A DNA stretch of 64,000 bases. Source: Rhodococcus jostii RHA1 (GTDB taxonomy: Bacteria; Actinomycetota; Actinomycetes; Mycobacteriales; Mycobacteriaceae). The stretch is taken from assembly GCF_000014565.1 (NCBI RefSeq), contig NC_008268.1, positions 5,398,501 to 5,462,500 on the forward strand, given 5' to 3'. Made by a program: the position numbers and the translations under genes. Shown one piece after another: positions 1-15,100 of the stretch. The notes below the pieces were generated by a model that was not told the origin of the DNA, ran no database searches, and worked only from the letters and a program-made list of their open reading frames with translations. Position 1 is the stretch's first letter. Every line of letters starts with the position of its first letter.

Positions 1-130
1 GGCAATTCTCTCGTGGCGACGCGGGTGATCGCGCGCGTCAACGCGGCACTCGGATCGGACGTGGGTGTGCGGGCGTTGTTCGAGGCGCCCACCGCCGAAC
101 TGCTGGCCGCGTACGTTCGGCGTGCGGGGA
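1..130 (+). other. Carrier domain (PCP) of the preceding module, truncated by the window edge
   Basis: The first codons read G-N-S-L, the second half of the LGGNSL carrier motif, and the attachment serine is codon 7-9. The motif is GNSL rather than GDSI, and the next C domain is L-donor type. The missing upstream module therefore probably lacks an epimerase and delivers an L residue or an unepimerised starter. Confidence 0.85.
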
Positions 131-3100
131 CGGAATTCGTGGACCGTCCGCCCCTGGTCGTCGGGGAGCGGCCCGAGCGGATCCCGTTGTCGCTGGCGCA
201 GCAACGGATGTGGTTCATCAACCAGTTCGACACGTCGTCGGTGGCGTACAACATCCCGATGGCCGTGCGCCTCACCGGACCGCTGGATGCGGACACGCTG
301 CGGGCCGCGGTGGGCGATGTGATCGAGCGGCACGAGTCGTTGCGCACCGTGTATCCCGCGTCGACGGACGGGCCCTACCAGGTGGTGGTCGACACCGCGG
401 ACGTCGTCCCGGACCTCACCCCGCACGTCGACGGCGACGAGTCGCTGCACGAGAGGATCGCGACCCTCCTCGCGGGCGGATTCGACGTGAGCGCGAAGGT
501 CCCGCTGCGCGCGGCGCTGTTGTGGACCGGCCCCGACGAACACGTGCTGGTGATCGTGGTGCATCACATCGCCGCCGACGGGGCGTCGCTCGCGCCGCTG
601 GCCCGCGACCTGATGGTCGCGTACTCGTCGCGCCGGTCCGGGACGCCGCCGAGCTGGGAGCCGCTGCCCGTGCAGTACGCCGACTTCAGCGTGTGGCAGC
701 GTCGCCTTCTCGGCAGTGCCGAGGACGCGGACAGTCTCATGTCCCGGCAACTGCAGTACTGGCGCGGTGTGCTCGCCGAACTGCCGGAGGTCAGCGCCCT
801 GCCGCTCGACCGGAACAGGCCGCCCGCCCGCTCGCTCGAGGGTGCGACCGCGGCGTTCGCGATCGACGCGGGCCTGCACCGGCAACTGCTCCTCCTCGCG
901 CGCGAGCACCAGGCGACGCTGTTCATGGTGATGCACGCGGCGCTGGCCGTGCTGCTGTCGAGGATGTCCGGTTCGGGTGACGTCGCCATCGGCACCCCGA
1001 TCGCCGGTCGCGGTGAGGCGGCGCTGGACGACCTGGTCGGGATGTTCGTCAACACGCTGGTGCTGCGGACTCCGGTGGAGCCGGGTGAGGTGTTCACCGA
1101 CGTACTGGCCCGGGCCCGCGACACGGACCTGGGTGCGTTCGGGCACACGGACGTTCCCTTCGAGAGCGTCGTCGACGAGCTGGCTCCAGGCAGGTCGACG
1201 TCCCACTCGCCGCTGTTCCAGGTGCTGCTCGAATTCCAGAACACCGTGCGCGCCCACCTCGAACTGCCGGGCCTGACCGTCGAGGCGGTCGACGTCGACC
1301 CGGGAGTCGCCAAGTTCGACCTGCAGCTGTCGCTCGCCGAATACCACGATGAGAAGGGCACCGCCGCAGGCATGGCCGCCGCGTTCCTGTATGCGACGGA
1401 CGTGTTCGACCGGACGTCGGTGGAGGGGTTCGGGGAACGCTTCGTCCGGGTACTGCGGGCGGTGGTCGACGACCCGGCGGCGGTGGTGGGGGACATCCCG
1501 GTTCTCGGTGCGGTCGAGCGCGACCTGGTGCTGGACCGGTGGAACCGCGAGGGTGTCACCGCCGACGCGCAGACCGTGGTCGAGTTGTTCGCGCGGGTGG
1601 CCGCGTCGACCCCGGACGCCACCGCGGTCGTGTGCGGTGACGAGACGCTGACCTACGGCGAACTGGACGAGCAGGCGAACCGGTTGGCCCGGTTGCTGAT
1701 CGCCGAGGGGGTGGGAACCGAGTCGCTGGTCGCGGTGATGGTGGATCGCACACCTGCCCTCGTGGTGACGTTGCTGGCGGTGCTCGCCGCCGGTGGCGGG
1801 TACGTGCCGGTCGACACCAGCTATCCCGCCGAGCGGGTGGCGGCGATGTTCGACGACGCACGACCCGTCTGCGCCGTGGTGAGCGCCGAATTCGCGTCGC
1901 TGGCACCGGCCGGAATCCCGGTGGTGGCGATCGACGATCCGGCGACGGCCGGTGCGATGGCCGAACTGTCCGGGTTGCCGGTCACCGACTCGGATCGGTT
2001 GCGGCCGCTGTGGGCCGACGCCGTCGCGTACGTCATCTTCACGTCGGGGTCGACCGGGCGACCCAAAGGCGTCCAGGTGTCGCACCGGTGCGTCGTCACG
2101 CTGCTCGCCAACACCCGGGAATTGTTCGGGTTCGACTCGTCCGACGTGTGGACGCTGTTCCACTCGTACGCTTTCGATTTCTCCGTCTGGGAACTGTGGG
2201 GTGCGCTCGTCCACGGTGGCCGGCTGGTGCTGGTCGACTACTTCACCGCACGGTCGCCGGACACGTTCCTCGAACTGCTGCGCCGGGAACGGGTGACGGT
2301 GCTGAACCAGACCCCGACGGCGTTCTACCAGCTGACGGAGGCCGATCGCGCGGCGAACGCCGTCAACGACGCCGGCGGATCGCCACTGTCGTTGCGGCAC
2401 GTGATCTTCGGCGGTGAAGCCCTCGACGTCGGGCAACTGGAGCGGTGGTACACCCGGCACGACGACCGGGCCCCCGTGCTGGTGAACATGTACGGCATCA
2501 CCGAGACCACGGTGCACGTCAGCTTCCTCGCCCTCGACCGCGCGCTGGCGGCGTCCGTGCCGGGCTCGGTGATCGGCGGCGGACTCCCCGGTCTACGGGT
2601 CTACGTCCTCGACGGCCGGTTGCATCCGGTACCGCCCGGGGTGGTGGGCGAGCTGTACGTGTCCGGCGACCAGGTGACCCGCGGCTACATCGGCAGGCAG
2701 GGTCTGACCTCGACGCGTTTCGTCGCCGACCCGTTCGACCACCACCGGGCGGGGGCGCGCATGTACCGCTCGGGCGACGTCGTGAAGTGGGGTGCGGGCG
2801 GCCGGCTCGAGTACATGGGGCGCAGCGACTTCCAGGTGCAGTTGCGCGGATTCCGGGTGGAACTCGGCGAAGTGGAGGCGGCCCTGGCCGCGTGTGCCGG
2901 GGTCGCGCAGTCGGTGGTCGTGGTGCGCGGCGACGACCGGGACGGTGACCGGCTGGTGGGTTACGTGGTCCCGGAGACGGGTGCGGATGTCGACGCGGCG
3001 GCGGTTCTCGACGCGGTCGGGGAGAGCGTTCCGTCGTACATGGTGCCGGCTGCGGTCGTGGTGATCGACGCGCTGCCCCTGACGGTGAACGGCAAGCTCG

Positions 3101-6100
3101 ACCGGAAAGCCCTGCCCGAAGCGGACTTCGGCACGTCGACGCTGGGTTTCGTCGCCCCGCGCAACCCGGTGGAGGAGATCGTCGCCGCCGTGTTCGCCGA
3201 TCTGCTCGGCATCGTCCGGGTGGGGGCGAACGACAGCTTCTTCGCACTCGGCGGGAACTCGCTGACCGCGACCCGGCTCGTCGCCCGCGTCAACGCCGCG
3301 GTCGGCAACCGTTTGGGCGTGCGGGACGTGTTCGACGCCCCGACCGTTGCCGGATTGGCCGCCCGGGCCGAGGCCGGGGACTCCCGCCCGGAATCCCGGC
3401 CGGCGCCGGCGCCGCGGGATCCGTCGCGGGAGGTCCCCGTCTCGCTCGCACAGCAGCGGATGTGGTTCATCAACCAGTTCGACACGGCCAGTGCGGCGTA
3501 CAACGTCGCAATCGCGCTGCGCCTCTCCGGCACCCTCGACGCGCAGGCGCTGGACGCGGCCGTCGCCGACGTCGTCGAGCGCCACGAGTCCCTCCGCACC
3601 GTCTTTCCCCTCACCGACAACGGTCCGCGGCAGGTGATCCTCCCGGCAGAGAAGGTGGCGCCCCCACTCACACCGCACGCCGTCGCGTCGGCGGACCTCG
3701 ACGCGGAACTCCACCGCCTGCTCTCCGCCGGGTTCGACGTGACGACGGAGGCGCCGGTGCGGGCCCGGCTGTTCGGAGTGAACGAGCACGAGCACGTGCT
3801 GGCCGTGGTCGTCCATCACGTCGCGGCGGACGGCTTCTCGATGGTTCCGCTCGCCCGCGACGTCCTGTCGGCGTACACCGCCCGGTGCCGCGGCGCCGCA
3901 CCCGACTGGACCCCGCTTCCCGTGCAGTACGCCGATTACACACTGTGGCAACGAGACTGGCTCGGCGACGAAGACGACGACGGTTCGCCTCTCGCCCGCC
4001 AGCTCGACTACTGGACCGCGACGCTGGCCGACCTTCCGGATGTGCTGGAACTGCCGACGGACCGGCCCCGCCCGGCCGCCCGCACCCTTGGCGCGGGCCG
4101 CGTCGAGTTCGACATCGACCCGGACCTCCACCGGAGCGTCGTGCAACTCGCACGCAGGCACGGATCGACCGTGTTCATGGCACTGCACTCCGCGCTGACG
4201 GTCCTGCTGTCGCGGCTGAGTGCGTCGGACGACATCGCCGTGGGCACACCCATCGCGGGCCGCGGCGAGGCCGAGCTCGACGACCTGGTCGGGATGTTCG
4301 TGAACACCCTCGTGCTCCGCACCCCCGTCGACGGCGCCCGTACGTTCGCCGAGCTGCTCGCGCAGGTCCGCGAGGCCGATCTGGGGGCGTTCACGCACGC
4401 GGACGTCCCGTTCGAGCGTGTCGTGGAGAGCCTGCGGCCCTCCCGTTCGACGGCGTACTCACCGCTGTTCCAGGTGATGCTGGAATTCCAGAACACCGAG
4501 CGCCCCGAGTTGGAACTGCCGGGCCTCCATGTCGAACCCCTCGACCTCGCGTTCGACACGATCAATTTCGACCTCCAGCTGACGCTGCGGGAGAATGTCG
4601 ACGCCGACGGTCATCCCGCGGGGATCAGCGCGGCGCTGGGGTACGCCACCGACATCTTCGACGCGGACACGGTGACCGCGTTCGCCGAGCGCCTGGTCCG
4701 GATCCTGAGCGCCGTCACCGAATCGCCGGACGCCCCGGTCGGCGACGTCGACGTCCTCGGCGCCGGCGAGCGGGCCGCACTGACGTCCGCGAGCGGAGGC
4801 CCCGGCGTGGCCGCGCGGACACTGCCGCAGATGCTGACGGCCGCCGCAGCCGCGGACCCGGCCGCCGTGGCGCTGGTCTCCGACGGACGTCAGGTGTCCT
4901 ACCGTGATCTCGACGAGTGGTCGAACAGGCTCGCCCGGCTCCTGATCGAGCGGGGCGTCGGCCCGGAACAGGTGGTGGCTCTGGCACTGCCGCGGTCGAT
5001 CGAATCCGTGCTGGCCGTCTGGTCGGTGGCCAAGACCGGGGCCGCGTTCCTGCCGGTCGACCCGAACCATCCGGCCGAGCGCATCGAGTACATGCTCGGC
5101 GACTCGGGCGCCGTCGCCGGTCTCACCACGGCCGCGCTGCGGTCGGCCCTTCCCGCGTCGATTCCGTGGCTGGTGCCGGGCGACCCCGAGACCGAGGCCG
5201 AGTTGGCACTGCTCCCGGCGGCGGCGGTGACCGACGCCGACCGAACGTCGGCGTTGCACGTGGACCACCCCGCGTACGTGATCTACACGTCGGGATCGAC
5301 GGGCAAGCCGAAGGGTGTGGTGACCACGCACCGCGGCCTGGCGAATTTCGCTGCGACGGAGCAGAACACGTTCGGTACCACCGCGGCGTCCCGGACCCTG
5401 CACTTCGCGTCGCCGAGCTTCGACGCCTCCGTGCTCGAGCTGATGCTGGCGATCGGGCCGGGCGCGACGATGGTGATCGCGTCCCCATCCGTCTACGGCG
5501 GCGACGAGCTGGCGGAACTGCTGCTGCGCGAGCGGGTCACGCACTGCTTCGTCACCCCGGCGGCGCTCGCCTCGGTCGATCCCGCCGGCCTGGAGAGCGT
5601 GCAGTGCGTCGTGACCGGCGGCGAGACGTGCCCGCCGGAACTGGTGGCCCGCTGGGCACCGGGCCGGGCCATGTTCGACGCGTACGGTCCGACCGAGTCG
5701 ACCGTCGTGTCGAGCATCAGCACCCCGTTGGCACCGGGCGAACCGGTCACGATCGGCGCGCCGACGCTCGGGTTCACCGCGGCGGTCCTCGATCAGCGGC
5801 TGCATCCCGTACCGGCGGGGGTCGCGGGGGAGCTGTACCTCGCAGGACCGGCGCTCGCGCGCGGCTATCACGGCCGATACCCGCTCACCGCGGAACGCTT
5901 CGTGGCCAACCCCTTCGGGCCGCCGGGCAGCCGGATGTACCGGACCGGCGACCTCGTGCGCTGGACGGCGGACGGGCAACTCGACTACCTCGGGCGCACC
6001 GACTTCCAGGTGAAGATCCGCGGATTCCGGATCGAGCTGGGCGAGGTCGAGTCGGCGCTGCTCGCACACGGCGACGTGGCGGCGGCGGTCGCCGACGTGC

Positions 6101-9100
6101 GCCGGGACGAACGCTCGGGCGACCGGCTGATCGGATACGTGGTCCCCGAACCCGGAGCGGACATCGACCCGGGCGAGGTCCTGCAGTTCGCGGGCACGCG
6201 GCTCGCGTCGTACATGGTGCCCGCCGCCGTCGTGGTGATCGCGGCGCTCCCGGTGACGGTCCACGGCAAGCTCGACCGGAAGGCGCTGCCGGAACCGGAC
6301 TTCGGTGTCGTCGTCACCGACAGTCGTCCGCCGCGCACCGAGACGGAGGCGTTGCTCGCCGGCCTGTTCCGGGACGTGCTGGGACTCGGGTCGGTGGGTA
6401 TGGACGATTCGTTCTTCGCGCTGGGCGGCGACAGCATCATGTCGATCCAGCTGGTGGCCCGCGCGAAGGCGGCGGGTCTGATCCTCTCCCCGCGGGACGT
6501 GTTCGAGCGCAGGACCGTCGCCGGTCTCGCCGAGGTGGCCCACTACGAGCGCGCGGATGCCGTGGTGCTGGAGGAACTGCCCGGCGCCGGCGTCGGCCCG
6601 GTTCCGCTGACACCCGTCGTCGCGTGGATGCTGGGGCGCAGCGGCGGCCGGCTGAACCGGTTCTCTCAGGCCGTGCTGGTCACCGCGCCGCCCCGGCTCA
6701 CCCGCGACGATCTCGCCGCCGCCGTCGACGCGGTGCTGGACCGTCACGACATGCTCCGCGCGCGGCTCGCCGTCGACGAGTCGGGGCAGTGGGCCATGAC
6801 GGTGCTGCCGACCGGATCGGTGCCTGCCGATGCGCTGATCCATCACGTGCCCGTGACGTCGTTCGACGCCGGCGACTTCGATGCGGTGGCGAGAGCGGAA
6901 CTGAACGCGGCGGCGGACCGCCTGGACCCGGCCTCGGCCAGCATGGTGCAGGTGCTCTGGTTCGACGGTCCCGGCGGGCAGGGGCGGTTGCTGCTGGTCG
7001 CGCATCATCTCGTGGTCGACGGCGTGTCGTGGCGGATCCTGATCGCGGATCTGGCGGCGGCCCACGCTCGCGCCGCCGAGGGTCTGCCCGCCGCGCTGCC
7101 TGCCGTGGGGACGTCGATGCGGCGGTGGTCGCACGGACTCACCGATGCCGCGGCGGCCCGTCGCACCGAAGCGGGGCGGTGGCAGTCGATCCTGGACGGC
7201 CCCGACCCGCTCCTCGGCTTCCGGCCCCTGGATCCGGCCGTCGATGTCGATGCCACGACGGGCCGCGTCAGCGTCGACGTCCCCCCACCCGTCACCGAGG
7301 CACTCCTCACCACACTGCCCGCCGCGTTCCACGGCACCGTCGGCGACGGCCTCCTCACCGCGCTCACAATGGCGATGATTCGGTGGCGGCGGCTCCGCGG
7401 GGTCGAGACGGCCGACGTGCTGATCAACCTCGAGGGTCACGGCCGCGAAGACCACGTCGTGCCCGGCGCCGACCTGTCCCGGACCGTCGGATGGTTCACC
7501 ACCCTGTTCCCGGCGCGACTCGACCTCACCGGCATCGGCATCGACGCCGCCCTCGCCGGCGACGACGCGGCCGGGACCGCGATCAAGGCGATCAAGGAAC
7601 AACTCCTCGCCATCCCCGATCACGGCATCGGTTACGGGATCCTGCGGTACCTGGATCCGGTCGGCTCGGAGGCACTGCGCCGATTCCGGCCACCGCAGGT
7701 GAGTTTCAACTACCTCGGCCGGGTGGCGACGAGCGGGGGCGACGTGTCCTGGCTGCCCGTCGCGGGCAGCGGGGACCTCGGCGGAACCCAGAACTACGAC
7801 ATGCCCGCCGCCTGGGTCGTGGACGTCAACGCCGCCACCACCGTCCGGGACGGCGCACCGGTACTCACGGCGACGTGGTCGTACCCCACCGGTGTGCTGG
7901 CCGCCGAGGACGTGGAAGAGCTGTCCGCGCTGTGGATTCGGGGACTCACAGCCCTGGCCGAGCACGCGAGCCGTCCGGGCGCAGGCGGGCTGACGCCGTC
8001 CGATCTCGATCTGGTGTCCGTCGGGCAGGCAGACATCGAGCGGTTCGAGAGCGCCTACCCGGACCTCGCCGACATCTGGCCGCTGTCACCGTTGCAGGCC
8101 GGTCTGCTGTTCCACGCGCAGCTGTCCGAACATCGCCTCGACGCGTATCAGGTGCAACTGGTCCTCGACCTGCGCGGCACCGTCGACTCCGCCAGGCTCC
8201 GCCGCGCCGCACAGGGCCTGCTCGACCGGCATGCGAACCTCCGGGTGGCGTTCGCCGACACCGGTGCCGGACCCGTCCAGGTGGTACTCGCCGGGGCGAC
8301 CGCGCCGTGGACCGACGTCGACCTGTCGGATCTCGCCGACACCCGGATCGCCGCGGAGGCGGAGGCACTCGTCGCGGCAGACCGCGCCGTCCCGTTCGAG
8401 ATGTCCGAGGCGCCGCTGCTCCGATTCACGTTGCTGCGCACCGCACCCGACCGGTACCGGCTGGTCGTGACCCATCACCACATCCTCCTCGACGGATGGT
8501 CGACGCCCCTGGTCATCAAGGACCTGCTGATCCTCTACGCCACGGACGGCGACACGACGGCCCTTCCCCGCGTCACGTCCTACCGCGACTACCTGCAGTG
8601 GATCGGCAGGCAGGACCACGAACGCTCCACGGCCGCCTGGGTATCCGCCCTCGCCGGCTCGGACGAACCGACATTCGTGGCCCCCGCGGCGCGCGGCGAG
8701 CAGAGCTTCGCCGAACCCGAGGACGTGCGCCTCGACGTGGGCGAGGAGAAGACCCGGGCGCTCGAGGCACTTGCACGGGAGCACGGACTGACGATGAACA
8801 CCCTCGTCCAGGTGGCGTGGGGGTTGGTGCTGACCACACTCGGCACGCGCGAGGACGTGGTTTTCGGAGCCACGGTGTCCGGCCGCCCACCGGGCGTCGC
8901 CGGCATCGAGTCGATGGTGGGGCTGTTCATCAACACGGTGCCCGTCCGGCTGCGCCTGCGCCGCGAGGAGACGCTCGCGGAACTGCTGCAGCGCTTCCAG
9001 CGTGAACAGTCGGCCCTGCTCGATCACCACTATGTGGGCCTCACGGAGATCCAGCGCGCCGTCGGGGAAGGCGCCGCCTTCGACACGCTGACCGTGTTCG

Positions 9101-12100
9101 AGTCCTATCCGGTGGACCGCATGGGATTGTCGGAAGACACCGACATCGACGGCATGCACGTCGCCGGGATCGAGGGGATCGACTCCACCCACTATCCGTT
9201 CACCCTGATGGCGCACGTCGACACCGGACTGCACCTGCGCTTGCGGTACCAGCCGAACGTCTTCCGGAGCGAGTTCGCGGAGTCGGTGGCGGCCCGCGTC
9301 GCGCGCGTCGTGCAGATCCTGCTGTCGGACATCGAGACACCCATCGCCCACCTCACCCTGCTGTCGGAGGCCGAACTCCAGGAGTACACGGCGGTGTCCG
9401 GGGCCCCCGCCGGGCCGCCGAAGACCCTGCCCGAGATCCTCACGGCGTCGGCGGGGAACCGGCCGGAGGCGGCCGCGCTCGTCTGCGACGGACGCGAGAC
9501 CAGTTACCGCGAGCTCGACGAGCGGTCGAGTGCGCTGGCCCGGGTCCTCATCGAACGCGGTGCCGGGCCGGAGACGTTCGTGGCGCTCGGGTTGCCCCGA
9601 TCGCGGGAATCGGTGCTGGCGGTGTGGGCGGTCGCGAAGGCGGGCGCTGCGTTCGTGCCCGTCGACCCGAACTATCCCGCCGATCGCATCGAACACATGC
9701 TGGCCGATTCCGGTGCGGCACTGGGTGTGACGATGTCGGCCCACCGGCACCGTTTGCCGGGCTCGGTGCCGTGGCTGGTGCTGGACGATGCTGCCTTCGA
9801 CCGCACGTGGGCCGCCGCATCGCCGGTCCGCGTCACCGATCTGGACCGCCGGTCGGTGCTCGACGTCGACCACGCCGCGTACGCGATCTACACGTCCGGG
9901 TCCACCGGCAGGCCGAAGGGCGTCGTCGTCACCCACCGCGGTCTGGCGAACCTGCTCACCGAGCAGACCGAGCACTACACCGTTTCACCCGACTCCCGGT
10001 GCCTGCACATCTGTTCACCCAGTTTCGACGTGGCGATACTCGAACTCGTCCAGTCGTGTGCCGCCGGGGCGACGCTCGTGATCGCTCCCCCCGACGTCTA
10101 CGGCGGGGCGGAACTGGCGGCGCTGCTGCGGCGCGAACGCGTCACCCACGCCTGCATCACCCCGGCCGTCCTGGCCACCGTCGAGCGCGACGGCATCGAG
10201 CACCTCGAGGCGCTCGTCGTGGCCGGCGACGCCGTCGGCGACGAACTGGTCGCCGCGTGGGGTGCGGATCGGGCGATGTTCAACGGGTACGGCCCCACCG
10301 AGGCCACCATTCTCACCACCTTCAGCCGGCCGATGAGACCGGGCGAGCCGGTCACGATCGGGGGGCCCGTCCGCGGCATCGCGCTGTCGGTCCTCGACGC
10401 CCGGTTGCAGCCCGTCCCGGCCGGGGTGCCCGGCGAGTTGTACATCGCGGGACCGGCGCTGGCCCGCGGATATCACCGGCGGCCCGCTCTCACCGCGGAG
10501 CGGTTCGTCGCCGACCCCTACGGCGGTGGCCGGATGTACCGCACGGGTGACGTCGTGCGGTGGTCTCGTGACCACACCCTCGAGTACCTCGGGCGCAGCG
10601 ACTTCCAGGTGAAGATCCGCGGTCAGCGTGTCGAACTGGGCGAGATCGATTCCGTTCTCACCACCCACCCGCACCTCGACTTCGCCGCGACTCTCGGCAG
10701 GCCGGGACCGCTGGGGGACACGGCGCTGGTGTCGTACGTGCTGCCGCACGACGGCGAGGAGGTGGCGGCGCCGGAGGTGCTCGCGTTCGCGGGCCGGATC
10801 CTGCCCAAGTACATGGTGCCCGCCGCGGTGGTCGTCCTCGACGAGATTCCGCTGACCCCCGTCGGCAAGCTCGACCGGAAGGCTCTGCCCGCACCGGAAT
10901 TCACGTCGGCGACCATCGGGTACCGGGCGCCCACCACTCCGGTCGAGGAGGCTGTCGCGCAGGTGTTCGCCGACGTGCTCGGCGCTCCGCGCGTCGGTGC
11001 GGACGACAGCTTCTTCGAACTGGGCGGCGACTCGCTCAGTGCCACCCGGGCGGTCGCCCGCATCAACTCCGCCCTCGACGCCGGGATCGGCGTGGCCGCG
11101 CTGTTCGACGCGCCGGTCGTCGCCGATCTCGCAGTCCGGATCGACTCGGCCGTGACGGCGGCCACCCCGTCGGTGGCACTCGCCGCACGACCGCGCCCCG
11201 ACCGGATCCCGTTGTCGCTGGCGCAGCAACGCATGTGGTTCGTCAACCAGTTCGACACGTCGTCGCCCGCCTACAACATCCCGATCGCTCTGCGACTGAC
11301 CGGAGTCCTCGATCACGCGGCCCTGCTCGCGGCGGTCGGCGACGTCGTCGCGCGGCACGAATCGCTCCGCACAGTGTTTCCCGGGTCGGTCGACGGACCG
11401 CACCAGGTGATCGTCGATGCCGGGCGGGCCACCCCCCGCCTCGATCCGGTGGCCGTCGCCGGTGACCGCGCACTGCGGGACGCCCTCGCAGCCCTGGTCA
11501 GCGCCGGTTTCGACGTCAGCGACGAGATCCCGTTCCGCGCAAGGCTGTTCGAGCTGGAACCCGAGCAGCACGTCCTCGCCATCGTCGTGCACCACATCGC
11601 GGCCGACGGCTTCTCCATGATGCCGCTGGCCCGTGACGTCATGCTCGCGTACACCGCCCGGACCGTGGGGGACACGCCCGGCTGGACCCCGCTGCCGGTG
11701 CAGTACGCCGACTACAGCGTGTGGCAGCGGGACTTCCTCGGTGCGGTGGACGATCCGGACTCGGTGCTGTCGAGGCAACTGGGCTACTGGACGGACACCC
11801 TGTCCGGTTCGCCCGAGGTGCTGCAGATCCCGGTAGACCGGCCGCGCCCCGTCCAGCGGTCCTACCGCGGGGACGTCGTCGAGTTCGACGTGCCTGCCCG
11901 GCTGCACCGTGCGTTGAACACGATCGCGGCCCAGCACAATTCGACACTGTTCATGGCGGTCCACGCGGCATTCGCCGTCCTGCTGTCCCGGTTGTCGGGC
12001 ACGGACGACGTCACGATGGGAACGCCCGTCGCCGGTCGCGGGCAGGCGGTGCTCGACGACGTGGTGGGCATGTTCGTCAACACGCTCGTCCTGCGGACGG

Positions 12101-15100
12101 TGGTGGATCCGCGGGCATCGTTCGGTGAGGTACTGACCGCGGTGCGGGCCGCGGACCTCGGTGCGTTCGAGCACGCGGACATCCCGTTCGAGCGGCTGGT
12201 CGACCATCTCGCCCCCGAACGATCCACGTCGCACACCCCATTGTTCCAGGTGCTCATCGAGTTCCGGAACGCGGAGGGCACCCACCTCGAACTGCCCGGA
12301 CTCACCGTCGATTCGCTCGACGTGGACCTGGGCGTCGCGAAGTTCGACCTGGAACTGAGTCTCGCCGAACAGATCGACAGGGACGGCGCGCCCGCCGGAC
12401 TCGCTGCCGGACTGCGGTTCGCGACGGACGTGCTCGATCGCGACACCGTAGCCCGATTCGGGGAACGGTTCCTCCGGGTGCTCGAGTCGGTCGCCGTGGC
12501 CACGGAGCTTCCCGTGGGCGACATCGAGATCCTGGACACCGCGGAGCGGGACCTGGTGCTGCCGCCGTTCGCCGAGCCCCCGGCCCCGGACGCGACCCTG
12601 GCGGAACTCTTCGAGCGGGCCGCTCAGCGATCCCGCCACGCGACGGCCGTCGTGTGCGAAGGCGTCTCGCTCACCTACGACGAGCTGGACACCCGGGCGA
12701 ATCGCCTGGCGCGGTTGCTGATCGCGCGGGGCGCCGGCCCCGAGACCCTGGTGGCCGTCGCCGCCGCGCGGTCGGTGGAGCTGGTGGTGGCGCTGCTCGC
12801 GGTGGTGAAGTCGGGTGCCGGCTACGTGCCCGTGGATGTGACGTACCCGGCGGAGCGGCTCGCGTTCGTGTTCGCCGACGCCCGGCCGGTGTGTGTGCTG
12901 ACCACCGAGGCCGAATCCGACGCAGTCCGGGCGAGCGGAGTCCCGCTCCTGCTCGTGGACAGCGCGGAGACGGTGGCCGAACTCGACCGTACGTCGCCGC
13001 TGCCGGTCACCGACGGCGACCGGACCGGGCCGCTGCGCCCGGACTCGGTGGCGTACGTCATCTACACCTCCGGCTCGACGGGGCAGCCGAAAGGCGTTCA
13101 GGTGGCGCACCGCAACGTCGTCACCCTGTTCGCGAACACGCAGCCGCTGTTCCGGTTCGATGCCTGCGACGTGTGGACCATGTTCCACTCGGCGGCGTTC
13201 GACTTCTCCGTGTGGGAACTGTGGGGTGCGCTGCTCCACGGCGGCCGGCTGGTGGTGGTCGACTACTTCACGACCCGCTCACCCGACATGTTCCTGCGAC
13301 TGCTGCGGGACGAGAACGTCACCGTCCTGAATCAGACCCCCACCGCCTTCTACCAGCTTGCCGAGGCGGACCGGGTCGCCGGCGCCACCGAACTGTCCCT
13401 CCGCGTCGTCGTGTTCGGCGGCGAGGCCCTCGACCTGGGGCAGCTCACCCGCTGGTACGCGCGACACGTTGACACCGCCCCGGCGCTGGTGAACATGTAC
13501 GGCATCACGGAAACCACCGTGCACGTCAGCCACCTGCCGCTGGACGCGGAACTCGCCGCGTCCGCGTCGGCCTCCGTGATCGGCCGGGCACTGCCCGGAC
13601 TGCGCGTGTACGTGCTCGACTCCCGTCTGCACCCGGTGCCGCCGGGAGTGGTCGGGGAACTCTACGTGTCGGGCCCGCAGGTGTCCCGGGGCTATCTCGG
13701 ACGGTTCGCGCTCACGTCGACCCGGTTCGTGGCCGACCCGCACACCCCCGGGTCGCGGATGTACCGGTCCGGCGACCTCGGCCGGTGGAACGCGGACGGT
13801 CAGCTGGAATATCTGGGCCGCAACGATTTCCAGGTTCAGGTCAAGGGCTTCCGCATCGAGCTCGGCGAGGTGGAGTCGGCGCTGCTCGCCTGCGAAGGAG
13901 TGGCGCAGTCGGTGGTGCTGGCGCGACGCGAACGACTGGTGGGCTACGTGGTGCCCGAGGCGGGCCGGGTGCTGGATCCGGCCGGAATCGTCGACGCGGT
14001 CGCCGGCCGGCTGGCGGCGCACATGGTGCCCGCGGCCGTGGTGGTGCTCGACGCCCTGCCTCTCACCGTGAACGGCAAACTCGACCGCAGGGCGCTGCCC
14101 GAACCGGACTTCGGACGGCAGGTGTCGCTCGGCCGCGCACCGGCGACGGAAACGGAGCGGATCCTCGCCGGCCTGTTCGCCGAGGTGCTCGGCCTCGAAT
14201 CGGTGGGCGTCGACGATTCGTTCTTCGCGGTCGGTGGCGACTCCATCATGTCGATTCAGCTCGTCACCCGGGCGAAGGCGTCCGGGGTGGTGATCACCCC
14301 GCGGGACGTGTTCGAACGCAAGACGGTTGCGGCACTCGCGGAGGTCGCGACCGCGGGGGAGCAGGTGGTCACGCTGGAGGAGTTGCCCGGCGGCGGCGTC
14401 GGCGAATTCCCCCTCACGCCGATCGTGCACTGGATGCTGGGCAGGGGCGGCGATTTCCGCCGGTACTCGCAGGCTGCGCTGATCACCACCCCCGCCGCGC
14501 TGGACGAGGACGCGCTGACGGCGGCGTTGCAGGCCGTCCTGGACCGGCACGACATGCTGCGCGCCCGGCTGTACCGGAGCGACCGGGCCGAGCGCGGTGC
14601 GGCGATGGCGGTCGCGCCGCCCGGCTGGGTGCGGGCGACCGCGGTGGTGCGCACGGTGTCACTCGACCCTGCGGACTCGTTCACCGTGGCCGCGTCCTTC
14701 GAACTGGACGCCGCCGCGGACCGGCTCGACCCGGAGTCGGGTGTGATGGTGCAGGCGGTGTGGTTCGCGAGCAGTGCGACACCGGCAGCCCCGGGCCGGC
14801 TGCTGATCGTCGCCCATCACGTGGTGGTCGACGGGGTGTCGTGGCGCATCCTCGTCCCCGACCTCGCCCTCGCCTGCGCCCAGGTGCTGTCGGGTGAGCC
14901 GCCGAGCCTGCCCGGCACCGGCACGTCGATGCGCCGGTGGGCGCACGCCCTCACGGATGTGGCGCAGGAGCCTTCTCGCACAGCCGAACTCGACCTGTGG
15001 CGGCAGATGCTCGACACCCCCGACCCACCGCTCGGGTCGCGGGCCCTCACCGCAGCCGACGTCCAGACCTCCGACGTCGAGGTCCGGATTCCCGTCGCGG